This document shows, in pieces, positions 1 to 13,400 of a stretch of DNA of 64,000 bases. The DNA comes from Arctopsyche grandis (taxonomy: Eukaryota; Arthropoda; Insecta; Trichoptera; Hydropsychidae). Under the pieces are notes generated by a model. The model did not search any database. It saw only the letters and a list, made by a program, of their open reading frames with translations, and was not told the DNA's origin. Both the position numbers and the translations under genes were made by a program. Every line of letters begins with the position of its first letter. Position 1 is the stretch's first letter. The stretch lies in contig NC_135356.1 in NCBI RefSeq assembly GCF_051622035.1, positions 2,604,001 through 2,668,000 of the forward strand, given 5' to 3'.

Positions 1-492
1 ATTAATAAAAAATTGGAAATACCTTGGAGTGGTAAAGGAAGTTATTTCTTTGCAAAGTAGCACGAAGTCACTACCCGTATTGGCCAGTCACTCACAAAAT
101 GACTGGCCACAAAATGACTACTCCCAAAATGGTCAAAAAAGGCTTAGGGACTATTTTTATGATTTAACATCTGGCGAATGGATGGTTCACAATGGAATTA
201 CCATGAATTTAGGTAAAAAAAAGCCCACTTCGTAGGACATACCGCGCTAATTCGAATCGCACGAATTGCAGATAAGACTATCCGCACACAACCCAACCCC
301 GTGACAAGTCACAAGTCGATAAATGTGATTGCATTATAATAAATTATACTCACGGATACATTATAATACATGGGATTGTATTATAATCACATCACGGATA
401 TATTAAAAAAAAATAAACACTATTTTAAAAAAATTGAAGGAAAAATAAGTAATTTGGAAATAATCACGCGGGCCGCAGTTTGCCCAGGCCTG
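1..492. mobile_element. Right terminus of a GTF2IRD2-like hAT element, interior unclear
   Basis: The segment ends at 492 with GCCCAGGCCTG. Read on the minus strand this is CAGGCCTGGGCAAACTGCGG, the same terminal sequence as the hAT at 20294-21809. It is followed by ATCTAGAC at 493-500. The paired repeat copy at 61966-61973 carries ATCTAGAC without the insertion, so this looks like a filled site against an empty site. The left end lies outside the window. The rest of 1-460 shows no recognisable coding sequence; the short open frame at 29-235 resembles nothing I know. Confidence 0.5.
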
Positions 493-1604
493 ATCTAGAC
501 TGTAAAACCAGGTATTAATATAATATATACATATATAAATATGTCTGTATTTAAATATTATTACACGTGTTACTCAAAAATAGATATGTATCTCCAAATC
601 GACTATTCATGATTTTAAGAAACTGAAGTTGAAGTTCAAGGCTAAACTACTCTGCATTGACCTAGTTTCCAGCTAAGACATTTGTTGTTGATAGATTTCA
701 GCAAATGGGAGGCAAATCTTTCGATTTCGTTTTTGAAAATCTTTCGTGTGCGTCTGTCTGGACACTATTTCCATTCCATGCCATCATTTATTGAATCTGC
801 AGCATATATTATATTTATGTAGGCAGCCCTGGTCCAAACTAAAAGTCATAAATATGTGAAAAACATATTGACGTTGTTACACTTATCGCCCGCTGCAAAG
901 AATGCTATTGAACTATAAAAATATTGATTTGAAACATCTGAAATAAACATATGCAAATTGAAAATATTTATTTTACTTTACATCACCACTCGTTGTTGTC
1001 ATTCTTTCACAATTAACTTCTGGATGAAAGTCTTTCTATTACTGTTTTACGTCACGAATATTTGTATACTATTAAAATTAGGTTTACCATATGGAAGATA
1101 TTTCCTCCTTTTCGACTTAAAATTAATGCCCCCCGACTTTTTTAAATGCTGTTTTATACGATAAGCTCCGCTATGGACAGGGGAGCGTTATTCGAAAAAC
1201 GTGTCAATAATTACTTTAGGAATTCCGAACTTGTGAAAACATATCCATGGGCTTTGAATAAATATGTCGTCATGCTCAATAAAGATAACGCCAATTAAAA
1301 ATACAGTGTTGTACAAAATCACTTTTCAGTATGCAATAATGTTTGGATAAAAACCATTCGGTTCGTTTCAAGATAAAAAACTGATTAAAAAAAATCTAAT
1401 TTAAAAAAAAATGGTGATAATTTTCCTGCATATTATATGTACATATGTATGCACATGTAGACATTAATTAGGTTAAAATTGAAGAAAATATCTTGTTAAC
1501 AATTACATATTTAAGAAAAATAAAGAGATTTTTACATTTTAAATAAAAAAAAAACATTTGAACATTGTAAATAAGTCGAATTTCATTCGTTTTATAAATT
1601 CAAG

Positions 1605-1926
1605 ATCGTAGAAAACATGAATGCCAGCGTTAATCCTTGCAAAAATCCTTGGGGATGGGCATGTGGAGCGTGGATAGCGACCAAACACAAAAATTTTACC
1701 GCAACGGATCGAGACCACGAGAGAAGACTTGACGGTGAGAGAATTTTCTAGAAAATTCCATCAAATCTTGTGATATTTTTTTCGTTTCATTTGTATATTT
1801 AAAATGTTCTTTTATTTTATAGTATATTCGAGATTACGAGACATCATATCTTCGATGCCTTTCTGGAAAGACACCGATTCGATCGAATGGAAGATGAAAG
1901 AACGAGGAGGCTATATAAAAAGATAG
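1605..1926 (+). pseudogene. M13 (neprilysin-like) peptidase fragment
   Basis: An open stretch at 1605-1734 begins after an AG and ends at a GT. It encodes a segment with MNASVNPC, WGWACGAW and DRDHERRL, which resembles the start of the M13 peptidase ectodomain (family pattern: Met-x-x-Ser-Val-x-Pro-Cys ... ACG-x-W). A second AG-bounded piece from 1823 continues in phase (SSMPFWKDTDSIEW) and stops at TAG 1924-1926. M13 enzymes are zinc ectopeptidases of 650-800 residues; only about 75 are visible and the HExxH region is absent. The partner repeat has deleted most of the first piece, including both cysteines. I read it as a gene fragment carried in the repeat; the second piece is weaker evidence than the first. 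Confidence 0.4.
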
Positions 1927-1978
1927 GGTTTACTCATTGAATGGAGTGATCGATAAGTTGGGTAAGTTTTTTTTATAC

Positions 1979-2110
1979 TATTATTATTAGTGACATCTAT
2001 GTTTAAAAAGTTAAGCATAATATAACAAAGATTTCAAGAATTTGATAAAATAAGTTTTAAAGAAAAATATAGATGTCTCTATAATATAAAAATAATCATT
2101 TATTATTTTA
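1979..2110. repeat. Small foldback MITE
   Basis: TAGTGACATCTATG near 1988 is mirrored by ATAGATGTCTCTATAAT near 2070, giving a short imperfect hairpin. The AGATGTCTC terminus is shared with the larger foldback at 3796-4041, so both probably belong to one non-autonomous family. No coding capacity. Confidence 0.45.
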
Positions 2111-2239
2111 TAAAAATTATATATTTAAATAAATATATATTTTTAAATGTTTTCTTATATCTTTAAAATATTAAAACAGATTTTATCAGAGACCCGAACT
2201 GTTATTTTTTTCGTTCCAGTTTGGTAAAAAAAATATGTT

Positions 2240-3090
2240 TTAGGTTTTTGGTTCTCTTGTATTTTTAAATGCTTTTTATTATTACGAAATTATGTTCACA
2301 ATACATCTTATATCTATTTTAATAGCTACTGATCTACTGATCATTTTCTATTTTACAATTTAATTTAATTTGGTTAGTAATCACAGTATTATATTATTCT
2401 AATGTTAATCTAAACCATAATAGGAAAAATAGCTCAAAAACCTATTTACAATCCTTATAAATGTTCATAATACATCTAATACATAATATTAATTAAAGAC
2501 TCTCTAAAGTCGATGATCTAAAGCAGATTGTGTTTAGGTAATCAGTGTTTATACCTGAAGGGTATAGACATTTTGTTGTAATCACCGAGACTCTTCACAA
2601 GTGTGTTAGTATGGTTATTAGTGATTCTGTCATAGAATCTACTGGTTAGTTTGTTAATAATGTCTGTAACAAACGGAATATTATATATGGCATGCAGTTT
2701 TTTCAGGTTAGTATATATGGGTGAATTATAAATTATTTTCAGGGATTTATTTTGTATTACTTGGAGCTTGGAAAGGTTAGTATTCGAGGCGTTATTCCAT
2801 ACAGGTGAAACATAGGTTAATAATGGTAATATTAGCGCGCGATATAATTTTATTTTATTTAGCGTTGATAAAGAACTATGGCGATTAAATATTGGATATA
2901 TTGAGGATATACCCCGCATCTCTTTGCATTTCGCTGCCTCAATGTGAGGTGCCCATCTCATTATTTTATCGAACGTTACTCCTAAATAATTTCTCTTGTA
3001 TTTGAATATTAGCAAGTTAATGTAAATACACCCACACTGTGTATACCTCTCTTTATACGGCTTTTTACTGTAACTTAATGTGATCATATA
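2240..3090 (-). mobile_element. 5'-truncated Jockey-like LINE, C-terminal end of the RT ORF
   Basis: A minus-strand frame (3087-2542, 181 codons) encodes the region after the reverse-transcriptase palm of a Jockey-type non-LTR retrotransposon. NYLGVTFD, WAPHIE and LPLLTYVSPVWNNAS are typical of the thumb/connection region. The catalytic YADD box is missing, so the copy is 5'-truncated and cannot move by itself. The 3' UTR runs down to about 2240. Another copy lies in the repeat partner at the window end, a rearranged copy at 11140-11585, and a short piece at 56555-56656. Confidence 0.75.
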
Positions 3091-3795
3091 TGTATGTACA
3101 TAGGTACATAATTAAAATGTCAAAGGAGAATATTTTCTAGCATATGCAGTTTGCCGTTGGTGCACTGCGGAATTGAGGGCGGATTCTGATGCAGCTAAAA
3201 TGCAGACAAAATACTTTCTTTTATTTATACTTATTTGACATTCTCTAGGCTTACCAACTTTACGTGGGCCGTGCTTTTAGGAACAAAAGTGTGACAACAG
3301 TTTAGAAATAATCTACTAGTTTTTTTTTTCCAGAAGTATGGGTGTATCTATAATATTTTTTAAGTTTTGTAGTTTCAATTTTGATGGAATCCAAATCTCG
3401 TAAAAATCACTCAACTTCATTTGCTCGGTTTGCAATTTCATTGTGGATTCTTTTAATGGCCGTAATGTATCAATGATGACAATAATTTCGATCTATTTAC
3501 ATATATTCTAAGAAATAGTTCTCCATATTGATTTAAACTATTTTTGAATAAAATTCTTTACATTACAATAAAGAGTTTAACATATCGAATGTATTATTCC
3601 ATCTAGTAATACAGTCTATTGCATTTTCGTTGAATTTCATTATAAGACAACGGATTCTTAACTTTTTAACACATATAATTAAAATTGAACTGAAAAAACG
3701 AACCGCAAAAAAAAAATATCGGTTCGGTTTCGGTTTTTGTTTTCGGTTTTGTTTCCGGTTCAGCTCCCTGGTTTTTATAATATTATTAACAATTA
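3091..3795. other. No gene recognised
   Basis: AT-rich sequence upstream of IFT122. Short open frames (for example 3630-3821) are low-complexity and resemble no protein family. I see no promoter, RNA gene or intact transposon end here. Confidence 0.5.
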
Positions 3796-4041
3796 TTTAT
3801 GTATTATTGAGACATCTGTAGTTGAAAAATATATTTATCAAATTGTATATGTACCAACGTACTTTATATTTTGGTTGAAATCTTTGCTAAATTAGAGTTT
3901 TACATTTCAAAACATTTAACTAGATATATTAATTATTTAATTTTTTTAATGTTTTGAAATTTAATACTCCAATTTAGCAAAGGTTTTAACCAAAACTTAT
4001 TAACATATTTTTACTCTATAGATGTCTCGATAATACATAAA
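3796..4041. repeat. Long foldback MITE
   Basis: The two halves are inverted complements. TATGTATTATTGAGACATCT on the left pairs with AGATGTCTCGATAATACATA on the right. Further in, TTTGGTTGAAATCTTTGC pairs with GCAAAGGTTTTAACCAAA, around a centre near 3925. A nearly full-length hairpin with no coding sequence is typical of a non-autonomous DNA transposon. No target-site duplication is certain. Confidence 0.6.
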
Positions 4042-4167
4042 TAGTCATTTATTGTATTATAAAAAAATTTAATTAATTAAATTATTTTTTAATGATTAAT
4101 CATAGGTATCTCTATGATGCTTTGTTGAAATTATTCTAAAAATTGTATACCGATGTTTTTAATTAAT

Positions 4168-4195
4168 TGGCCAGGAAGGCGCATTGGGATTTAAC
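4168..4195 (+). repeat. SINE/LINE 3'-tail fragment
   Basis: CCAGGAAGGCGCATTGGG is the 3'-tail motif of the tRNA-derived SINEs found reversed at 10727-11126 and 13775-14100. Only the tail is preserved here. Confidence 0.4.
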
Positions 4196-4393
4196 TTAAA
4201 AATGTATGATACATATGTGGTAGCCAACCTTTTGGAGGACATAGCACTCAAAGAAGATGAGTTTTAGCACTATTTGTTCAACTCAACTCGATTTGTTCGA
4301 AGAAATATATACAATATATACAAAATTGTTAGTTTCTAAAAGCGTTATTATTGTAAACTCCTCAAAAGAGGTGCCGAGCAGAGAGTCGAGTTT

Positions 4394-4408
4394 GTAACCA
4401 ATAGCAAC
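4394..4408 (+). promoter_or_regulatory. X-box (RFX binding site) upstream of IFT122
   Basis: GTAACC-AAT-AGCAAC fits the RFX/DAF-19 X-box consensus (GTNRCC, 0-3 spacer bases, RGYAAC) at every fixed position. It lies 68 bp before the IFT122 start codon. X-boxes near the start codon mark ciliary genes in Drosophila and C. elegans, so the site agrees with the identity of the gene behind it. Binding itself is inferred. Confidence 0.8.
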
Positions 4409-4475
4409 GGCAGTGACAACTCAGACAACACACAAGCTCGCTTCGTACAATATCATCAGGCTCAAAATAATAAAA

Positions 4476-7400
4476 ATGCGTACAGTTCCCAAGTGGATTA
4501 ACAAGATTCACGAGGCGGAAAAGACTGAATACTCTTGGTAATACTCACAATGCTCATATCTTGATTAATAAGCTTTGTACTAATTATTTAAAATGGCAGG
4601 CTAGCCTTGGAGTGTATGACGAAATGTCAAAAATGTCAAAAATGTCAACATACTCCATATCGATCGAAAGTACAGCCTAGTTTTAATACTTGTATTGATT
4701 GCATATACATAAATAGTATGCACCTTTATTTATTGTTTTCAGCGTGCAGAGTCTGTGCTATAGTCCCGATGGTACCCAGATGATAGTGGCGGCTAGTGAG
4801 CGGGTCATGGTATACGATCCTCAAGACGGCTCCTTGATCAGGCTGCTGAGAGGCCACAAGGACACTGTGTACTGCGTAGCTTATGCTAAGGACGGTCGAA
4901 AGTTTGCATCGGGGGGCGCCGACAAGATAGTCATAATCTGGACGTCGAAACTTGAAGGAGTGCTTAAATATTCGTACGTATTTGTGTACATGATTTGAGT
5001 AGTGCGAATCAAATGACATAATATGTTATCTTTTCAGACACAACGAACCGCTGCAGTGTTTGGCCTACAATCCAATAACTCACCAGTTGACCTCGTGTGC
5101 CGTCTCCGACATTGCGTTTTGGTCTAATGAAGTTAAGGCTGTACAGAAACACCGTGTCAACGGGTCCGGGAGAATCACATGTTGCTCGTGGTCGTTGGAC
5201 GGGCAATTGTTGGCCGTAGGCTTGTCTAACGGCTTTGTTTCAATAAGGGATAAGGTATATATGTACACAAGATATGTATGTCTACAAGATACGGTTAATC
5301 AGGGCACCATTTTAAAGATTGAAATAAATTGATAAAATTGACTGAATGTAAAAATGATAATTCTTTACAATTGTACTACAATTAACTGTATGTATTTCAA
5401 TTTGAGCTGTTTGGAATTTTAACGTGTGATTTTGAATTGAATTCATATGTAATTTGTAATTAAAACTAAAACTTTTTGTCTGTTGTATTGTAAAAAATGT
5501 GATGCTATTTTGAAAAGTTGCCAATAATGCCTAAAAAGAATATGAAAATAGGAAGAAAACTGCATTAATGATCAAATTTGACCAAACTGTGAACTTATCT
5601 CAATTTCGCTTTGAGGTTACGGTAATATTGCTTTAATTTTATAAGTTATGTACATAAGTGGCCAGTAGTTATATAATATTTGAAATTCAGTAAAAACACA
5701 GCGAATGCTTTACTTATTTTATTACATACATATGTGCCATGACAGGAATTACCCCAAAGTGACACATATGGTTTGCTACGATTGTACTTTAAATACAATA
5801 TATAAGCATTTTATACAATGCGAATTCATATAAACATCCACAGTGACATCTATGGAGAAATTTTTGCAGCATTTTATAATCAAATTGTCGAATTTTAAGA
5901 CGCTGAATAACTTGAGATTAGCAAGAGAGATAGGAAAGGAGATGCTAATTTTACATGAACCGTTTCAATGAAAATCAGAAAAATTGGCAAACTCTGATAA
6001 GAAACGATGGACCTCAAGTCACACACCAAGGTCTGGCCAGCAGCGGGGCTGTAGTGGGAATCGAAACTGTAACATTATGTATGTATGTATGTATGTAGGT
6101 AGCATTTGTAAGATTCGAATATAATTCGAATTTGCGAGAAACTGAGGAAGAAGATAACAACTTATTGGATTCGTCACAACAATTAAGATAGAAAAATTGG
6201 AAAATTCTAATAGGAGATGGTCGTTCTGTGTTTTTTTAATAACCGTCGACTTGACCTCTCTACTGGTATGCAATAGCTCTGCTAGTGAGTGCACTATGCT
6301 AATAAACTGCTATTTTCGGCTAGAATATTTCTGACAATTAAATAGATTACTATGTTAAATCGGTGGCTAATAATATGTATAACTTGTTGACCAATTTAAG
6401 TTATTCAGCTACTCACCAATTATGTAAATACAGACAGTTTGCTTTGATCAGACTTTGCAGTTTGATAGTGATAGGATCGTTGAATGGTTTCCGAGATAAT
6501 TTAAATATGAACAAGTGTTTGTTTGTGTGTTTCAGAATTGTGAAGAGAGGTTGAAAATTAGTCGAGAGGGTTGTCCCGTGTGGTCGGTGCTTTGGACGGA
6601 GAGTGCTCTTCTGGTCGGAGATTGGTCGGAGACGCTTTCGTTTTACAACGCGTCCGGTCAGCAAGTTATGAAGGATCGTCCTATTGGTAATTTGCGTTAT
6701 GTGTTATAATTGCACTCGTTTCATTACTGTTTGAATAATTTTTGTATGATTACTTGTAATTGAAGCGACACTATTTACATACATACATCTTTAAAAACTC
6801 TTCCATACTTCTTTATGCTGATGACACAAAAATTTATAAACCTATTTACACTATAGACGATTGTTATAAACTGCAAAAAGATTTGGATAGATTTGCTATA
6901 TATTGTTTAAATAGTGACCTTTTTCTAAATCCTGAAAAATGTTCTATTTTGAAAATTTTACCAGAAATAAATCTAATGTCACTTATCATTACCATTTAAA
7001 CCATTCAATTCTAAATACATCCTATTAAGGATCTTGGTGTTATTTTTAATCATAAACTCGATTACTTTGAACATATTTCCTTCATTACTAATAAAGCATA
7101 TAAATCTCTTGGATTCCTACTCCGCTCAACTAAACCCATTGATGATCCTCATGTACTTAATTTACTTTATTTTTCCCTTGTAAGGTCTCACCTTGAATTT
7201 GGCTCAATTATCTTGTTCACCTTTTTATATATCCCATTTTAATTGTATTGAAAAAGTTCAACTAAAATTTATCAAATCCTTACGCTACCGTTTTCCTATC
7301 TACGCCCATACTTTTAACAGTCTTTCTATCAGACGACGACTCTCTGATGCTACGTTCCTTTTTATACTCCTAAATGGTTTCCTTGATTGTCCCGATGTCC

Positions 7401-10400
7401 GGAGTAAGGTTGATTTCAGGATCCCAGTTAGGTATTCTAGACACTCTTTTCACTTGATACTTTCAGAACCAATTCCCTAAAATGTTCCTATCTACAGCGT
7501 GTTTATCGTATGTTTAACGGGGAGCTGAATGATGTTGATCTATTCGGTATTTCCTTGCATCAAATCAGGACTGCCATCAGGAGCGTCTTGATTGGTTGAT
7601 TCATTCTCTATTTCTATTATATACATATGTAATCTTTATCCAATATTACATCACTTCATGTTTAGTTATGTACTGTTCTATTTAGTCATGTTTTAGTTTT
7701 TTTTCATTTGTTTGTCTCTATGTACCATTTTATGTAATTTGTAAAAAAATATAATTGGGCCCAGATGTTATTTTATTTTGTTACATTTATTCTTTATTTT
7801 TATGCATTTCTACATTTGTTGTCTGTTGATTTTTTTCAATAAATAAATAAATACAGACATGTATGTATAATGCGAATTAAGCAGCTTTTGCTCGGCGAAT
7901 TATTTATTGATCGTATTTTTATACTTAATATAAAGCTGAATTTGTATAGTTTTTTTCCAACTTTCACCTGCCCGAGCAACGCTGGCTATAATTAACTATT
8001 TATTTTAATGTGAATTGATTTGATTTTCAGGTTTGATGCCGGTGTGTTTGAATAGACTGGGCGAGTTGATTTTAGTGTGTGGCGTAAAAGGTTGGATCAT
8101 CACCACCCTTGAAGGCGTTCCTGTACTGAAAAATTCCCAACAATGGGTCTGGTCCATAGAGCACTGCGACAACACCAACACTATAGTGAGTCCACAGACT
8201 AACTTGACAGATTTATTTCAAAAAGTTGGTTGCCCTTAACAATTTGTCATCCGACAGGCTCTGGGATGCTTGGACGGCACACTATGGTGCTATCAAATCG
8301 TCTTCAATAAAGTACACGGCTTGTACCACGAGAAGTATGCATACCGGGAGAATTTAACCGACGTCATAATTCACCACCTGACGTCGGGCACCAAAGTCAA
8401 AATCAAGTGCCACGACAAGGTGCAGAAGATAGCTATTTATAAACATCGTTTAGCCGTGAGTTTCTATTTTAGCAAGCCTCAACTTCAATATGAGACTTAA
8501 ATATGTATAGTGTCCTTAGAGCAGTGCTACTCAAACTATGGTCCGCGGCCCATTACCGTCCGTCGGCAAACAAGTAAATAACAAATTAAAACAATAGCTT
8601 ATGGATAACGTTGCATCATCTCATCCATTTTTGCCATGGAGTGATATATTAGTTAATTTAGAAGATAAAATAATTGACGAATTAAAAAAGTGTTTTGAAA
8701 CCACAACTTCACTTGCGTCCTTTTGAATCAAATTGAAAGCACAAATCTTCCCAGATCTTTAATACCATGCACTGAAAACTCTTTTACCTTTGCGAGACTG
8801 GTTTCTCAACCATGAGTTTAATTAAGACAAAACATCTTAATAGTGTGAATATTCATGATCCATTATGTGTGGAATTGTCTTCGATAAAACCACGACTGGA
8901 TAAGTTGTCTAATAACAAACAAGCTCATGTCTCATTAGTTTTTTTTTCTTCATTTTTATCTAAGTACATACATATGTATATGATATATACATATTGTACT
9001 TTGAAGTGAATAAAATAAATTTTATTACTTATATTTCATACTATTTTTATTTGTTATACGAACAAATTTTCACTCATATACATATACATATATAACCTTT
9101 TTATTTAAAAATATGATGCTGGTCCGTGAGAATTACTGAAAAATATATACTGGTCCGCCAACTGAAATAGTTTGAGCAAATAGCACTGCCTTAGAGCACA
9201 ATGGTGATGTGATATAACATGTACATACATATGTATATGTTACAGTCGGAAGTGTATTTTCAGTTGTAATATATTCCAACTGGCGTTTTAGGTCATTCAT
9301 ATACGAATACAATTCAACTAGTAAATTATATCTCTATGTGCAAGCGCAAATACACTTTCAACAATGTGCGCCAGTTGTAATTAGGGATCCCAAATATTCG
9401 AATATCGAAGTAGTAGTAGTTTTAAGAAGTTCAAGATATTATTAAGATAAAATTTTAAGGGAATCATCTGGAACATAAAATAGAACTAAATGTGCTGTAG
9501 ATTGAAATTAAAAAAAAAAATAAGTTCGTATAAAAAGTATTCGAATATTTGGATTTGGGATCCCTAGTTGTAATATAACAGTTGAGTTTTGACAGCTGTG
9601 ATGTTATTATTGTATGTAGTCGAAATATATTACAACTGGAAGATACACCTCAATTGTAACATATACATACACAATACAACGGTATTTTTTTAAAATGACG
9701 TCACGTTTTTTTGTGACAACTACAAATTTCAATCTTTCGATTGATTTTAATATTTAAAACATGTGCTCTAAAGATATGATTTGAGTCATTGTGATTTAAG
9801 AAAATTATTATACATACAGGTACAACTGCCCGAGCGTATAGTCATATATGAGCAGAGCGATACTGACGGTATGCTGTATCGCGTCAAGGAGAAGATACCC
9901 CAGAAAGCCGAATGTTCGTTGCTGGTGGCGACAAGCAGTGCTCTTCTGCTGTGCCAAGACGCCAAGCTGGTGATGATCGGAGGCAAGAATCTGGCATCGT
10001 GGAATGTGCCCGCTTCGATAAAATTCGTGAAAGTTACTACGGTTCAAAATAAAGAAGCACTATTGTTGGGACTCGCCAATGGAGAGGTCCGCAATTTACA
10101 TATCTATTTGTTATATACGTATGTATTTTCAGAGCAATGTGTATAAACTTGTACTAACGTGGGTCAGCGTTATTTTTACCGAAGAAATGCATCGCTTGGC
10201 AGTTTTCAATTAACCGGAATGACTCGTAACGGCAATTGAGATCATTTTCTATATCCATATTTAGCACATTGTATCAAATTCTTCATTCGTAACACATAGC
10301 AAAAAATGCTTGCAGTACTCGAATCGCAACTTGATCGTTTTTAACATACAAAAATTGAATTCGATGATTTTTTGTCTTTGCTACATAATATCTGTACATT

Positions 10401-13400
10401 TGTACGTTTATTGAGAATGTTATTTAATACTTAACAAGTTGACTTAATTGTATCAAATTGTTGATTGAATGGAAGTCCATTATAATATTTTATTGATTTT
10501 AAAGTTTTCAACTATTTATCTTGTATTTATAGATATGGAAAGTCGACCTGGATGAAGCTTCCATGGAAGTGTTGGTGACTATTGAATCAGCGATCAGGTG
10601 CTTCGACTTGAGCTCTTCTAAATCGATGATAGCAATCGTGGACGAAAGTTGTTGTTGTCATGTTTATATGATAGCTACGCAGCAACTTCTTTTCACCGTA
10701 AGTCTCATTGTATATTTATTTATTTATTTTACATAGATACATATATACGAGGAAGGCATAACAGGTAGACCCCAATGCGCCTTCCTAGACAATTAATTAC
10801 AAACATTGCACCATTTTTATTACATAAATCGCTGTATTTCGAGAGGCTGAAGAACACGAAATTAACAATTAATTAATCATAATATTGTACATAAATCAAA
10901 TTCAGATATTTGTTACATAGTTGGTAGGATGATTTTTGCCAATTTGATGGAGGAACCATTTCAACAATGAAATCAGATAAATTGGCAAACTCTGATAAGA
11001 AACGATCGACTTGGAGTCACAAATATCGAAGTCTGACAGTCAGCAGTATTAAAGATTAGCACGGGATCGAACCCGGTAACCTCTCGGTGCTAAACATAAA
11101 CGCAACCACCGACCATACTGCTGGCCATATGTATATGTAATTGGAGGATTGTAAATAGGTTTTTGAGCTCTTTTTTTCCTATTACGCTGTACATATTAAT
11201 AATATAATACTATGATTACTAACAAAATTAATTTTAAATTGTAAAATAGAAAATGATCAGTAGATATTAAAAAAGATATAAGATGTATTGTGAACACAAT
11301 TTAGTAATAATAAAAAGCATTTAAAAATAAAATGCTCATAATACATCTAATACATAATTTTAATTAAAGACTCTCTAAAGTCGATGACTTAAAGCAGATT
11401 GTGTTTAGGTAATCTGCGTGTTATACCTGAAGGGTATAGACATTTTGTTGTACTGGTTAGTTTGTTGTTAATGTCTGTAACAAACGGAATATTATTTAGT
11501 TAGTATATATGGGCGTATTATAAATTGTTTCTAGGGATTTATTTTGTATTATTTGGAGTTTGGAAAGGTTAATATTCGAGGCGTTGTGCACATTTGTATG
11601 AATTTTTTTCCAATAATAGTGAGTGATGTTTTGTATAATGAAAGTTTGTTAAACAGGCGGAAAATGCTTCCTCGGTGTCTTGGCATGCGACGTATGAGGA
11701 TTTGCTGTGTTACTCCGGCGGCGGCATGCTTTCGATCAAGCTGGTACCCTTTCCGGAGTCTTCGCAGCCGGTGATCGGATCAGTTGTCGGATTTCAGAAA
11801 GGCCACGTGTTCTGTCTGCAGGCCAATGCCATGCAATCGATAAACGTGCCTCTATCTCATGCGATGCATCAGTACATACAAAATCACATGTTCAAGTATG
11901 GACGGTGTCTTTCGTTGTCAGTCGAAATCGTTCGCGTTTTAAATTTGTTCATTTTTTCAGTGAGGCGTACAACATTGCCTGTCTGGGCGTTCCGAATTCC
12001 GATTGGGAGAGTTTGGGTTTTGCGGCTTTGGAAGAATTGTCGTTGAGCGTGGCCAAAAAGGCGTTTCAACGGATCGAGAATGTTTTATTTCTCGAATTGG
12101 TCGATGTGTTAGAGGTTTGATTGTTGTAATACTTACATATACTTATTGTTATTTTATTTTATTTAGGCCTAACAGGTCAATTACAAAAATAAGTAAGAGA
12201 CATTGAATATATGTAGAGTTGCCAACAGGTCTTTTTTTAAGAATTGTCTTTTGTAACACAATTCTTTTGTTCTCTATATTTTTTTATATTACACCCGTAA
12301 TGTCCTCTTTTTCAATTTTGACAATAATTTCACACAGTCCGTACTATATTATAAGAAACTAAGAAACTTTTGCACCAAATTAGCAGTGTATGGATAAATA
12401 TAGCAACAGAGGTGATGAAATTGAGAGTGAGAATGAAGATGATTAAATTCAACAATTCATTTTTAAGCGTACTTTTCAAGTTCCTAACTACATATGTATG
12501 TATTTTCCGGTTATTATGAAAGTGGAAGTAATATAATATTTCCTTTGAGATATTTGGACTTTTGTGTAAATTTGTTTTAAAAATTATTGTGAAATTATGA
12601 TTCTTTCATATACATTATGATTCTTAGCCTTATAGATATAATCTTTCCTGTACTGGTGGAATATTACGATTACCTTGTAAAATAATGGCATTTTTGGTAC
12701 TATTTCACTTTAATAATAACCTGCACAATTATAACTAAACATTTTTTTGTTAAATGTTCTTTTTTTTTGTCCATGACACTTGGCAACCCTAATTGAATAC
12801 AATTGAAAGCATAATAAAAAGCTCGGTTTTAATTTGTACTATTATTATTCTAGGAAATGTTAAATCAAGGCGATAATGCATCCAAAGCTCTCTCGGTAGC
12901 TGAAGTTTATGCATACCGAGGAAAGTTTATCGACGCTGCACGGCTATACCGATCCAACGGCCAATCACACCGAGCCCTCACAATGTACACGGATCTTAGA
13001 CTGTTCCACAAGGCTCAAGTTTGTCTTCTTCATATCTGTACAGTTGTATATTAAAATTATTAACCAAAAAAATTAAGAAATAATCCACAGATGACGAGTT
13101 TGTCAATTATTTTATATATACATACATATATTAATTTTTTTCACTTTTTTCTACATCCTTTTAGACCCTTTTTTTAGAGAATTATTTTATATTTGTAGGA
13201 ATACATGGATTCGGAAGATGTGTCGGATCTTATAAAAAAGAGAGCTGAATGGGCTCAGCATATAAACGAGCCTCGTGTGGCTGCTGAGATGTTTTTGGCA
13301 GCCGGAGACATAAAGAGTGCGGCGAATATTATGGCACAGAACGGTTGGGTCGACATGTGAGTTATTATTTAAACGAATAGTGTGCGGTGAACCTTTAGAG

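Larger units (their letters stand above)
493..2865 (+). repeat. Left copy of a long direct repeat (partner 61966-64000)
   Basis: Nearly the same sequence recurs in the same orientation at 61966-64000, where the window ends, so the true length is unknown. The left copy has about 430 bp (827-1256) missing on the right, and about 49 bp (around 1638-1686) that the right copy has lost. The right copy has about 150 extra bp near 62030-62190. The repeat contains an M13-peptidase-like exon fragment, a small foldback MITE and part of a Jockey-like LINE. Confidence 0.85.
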
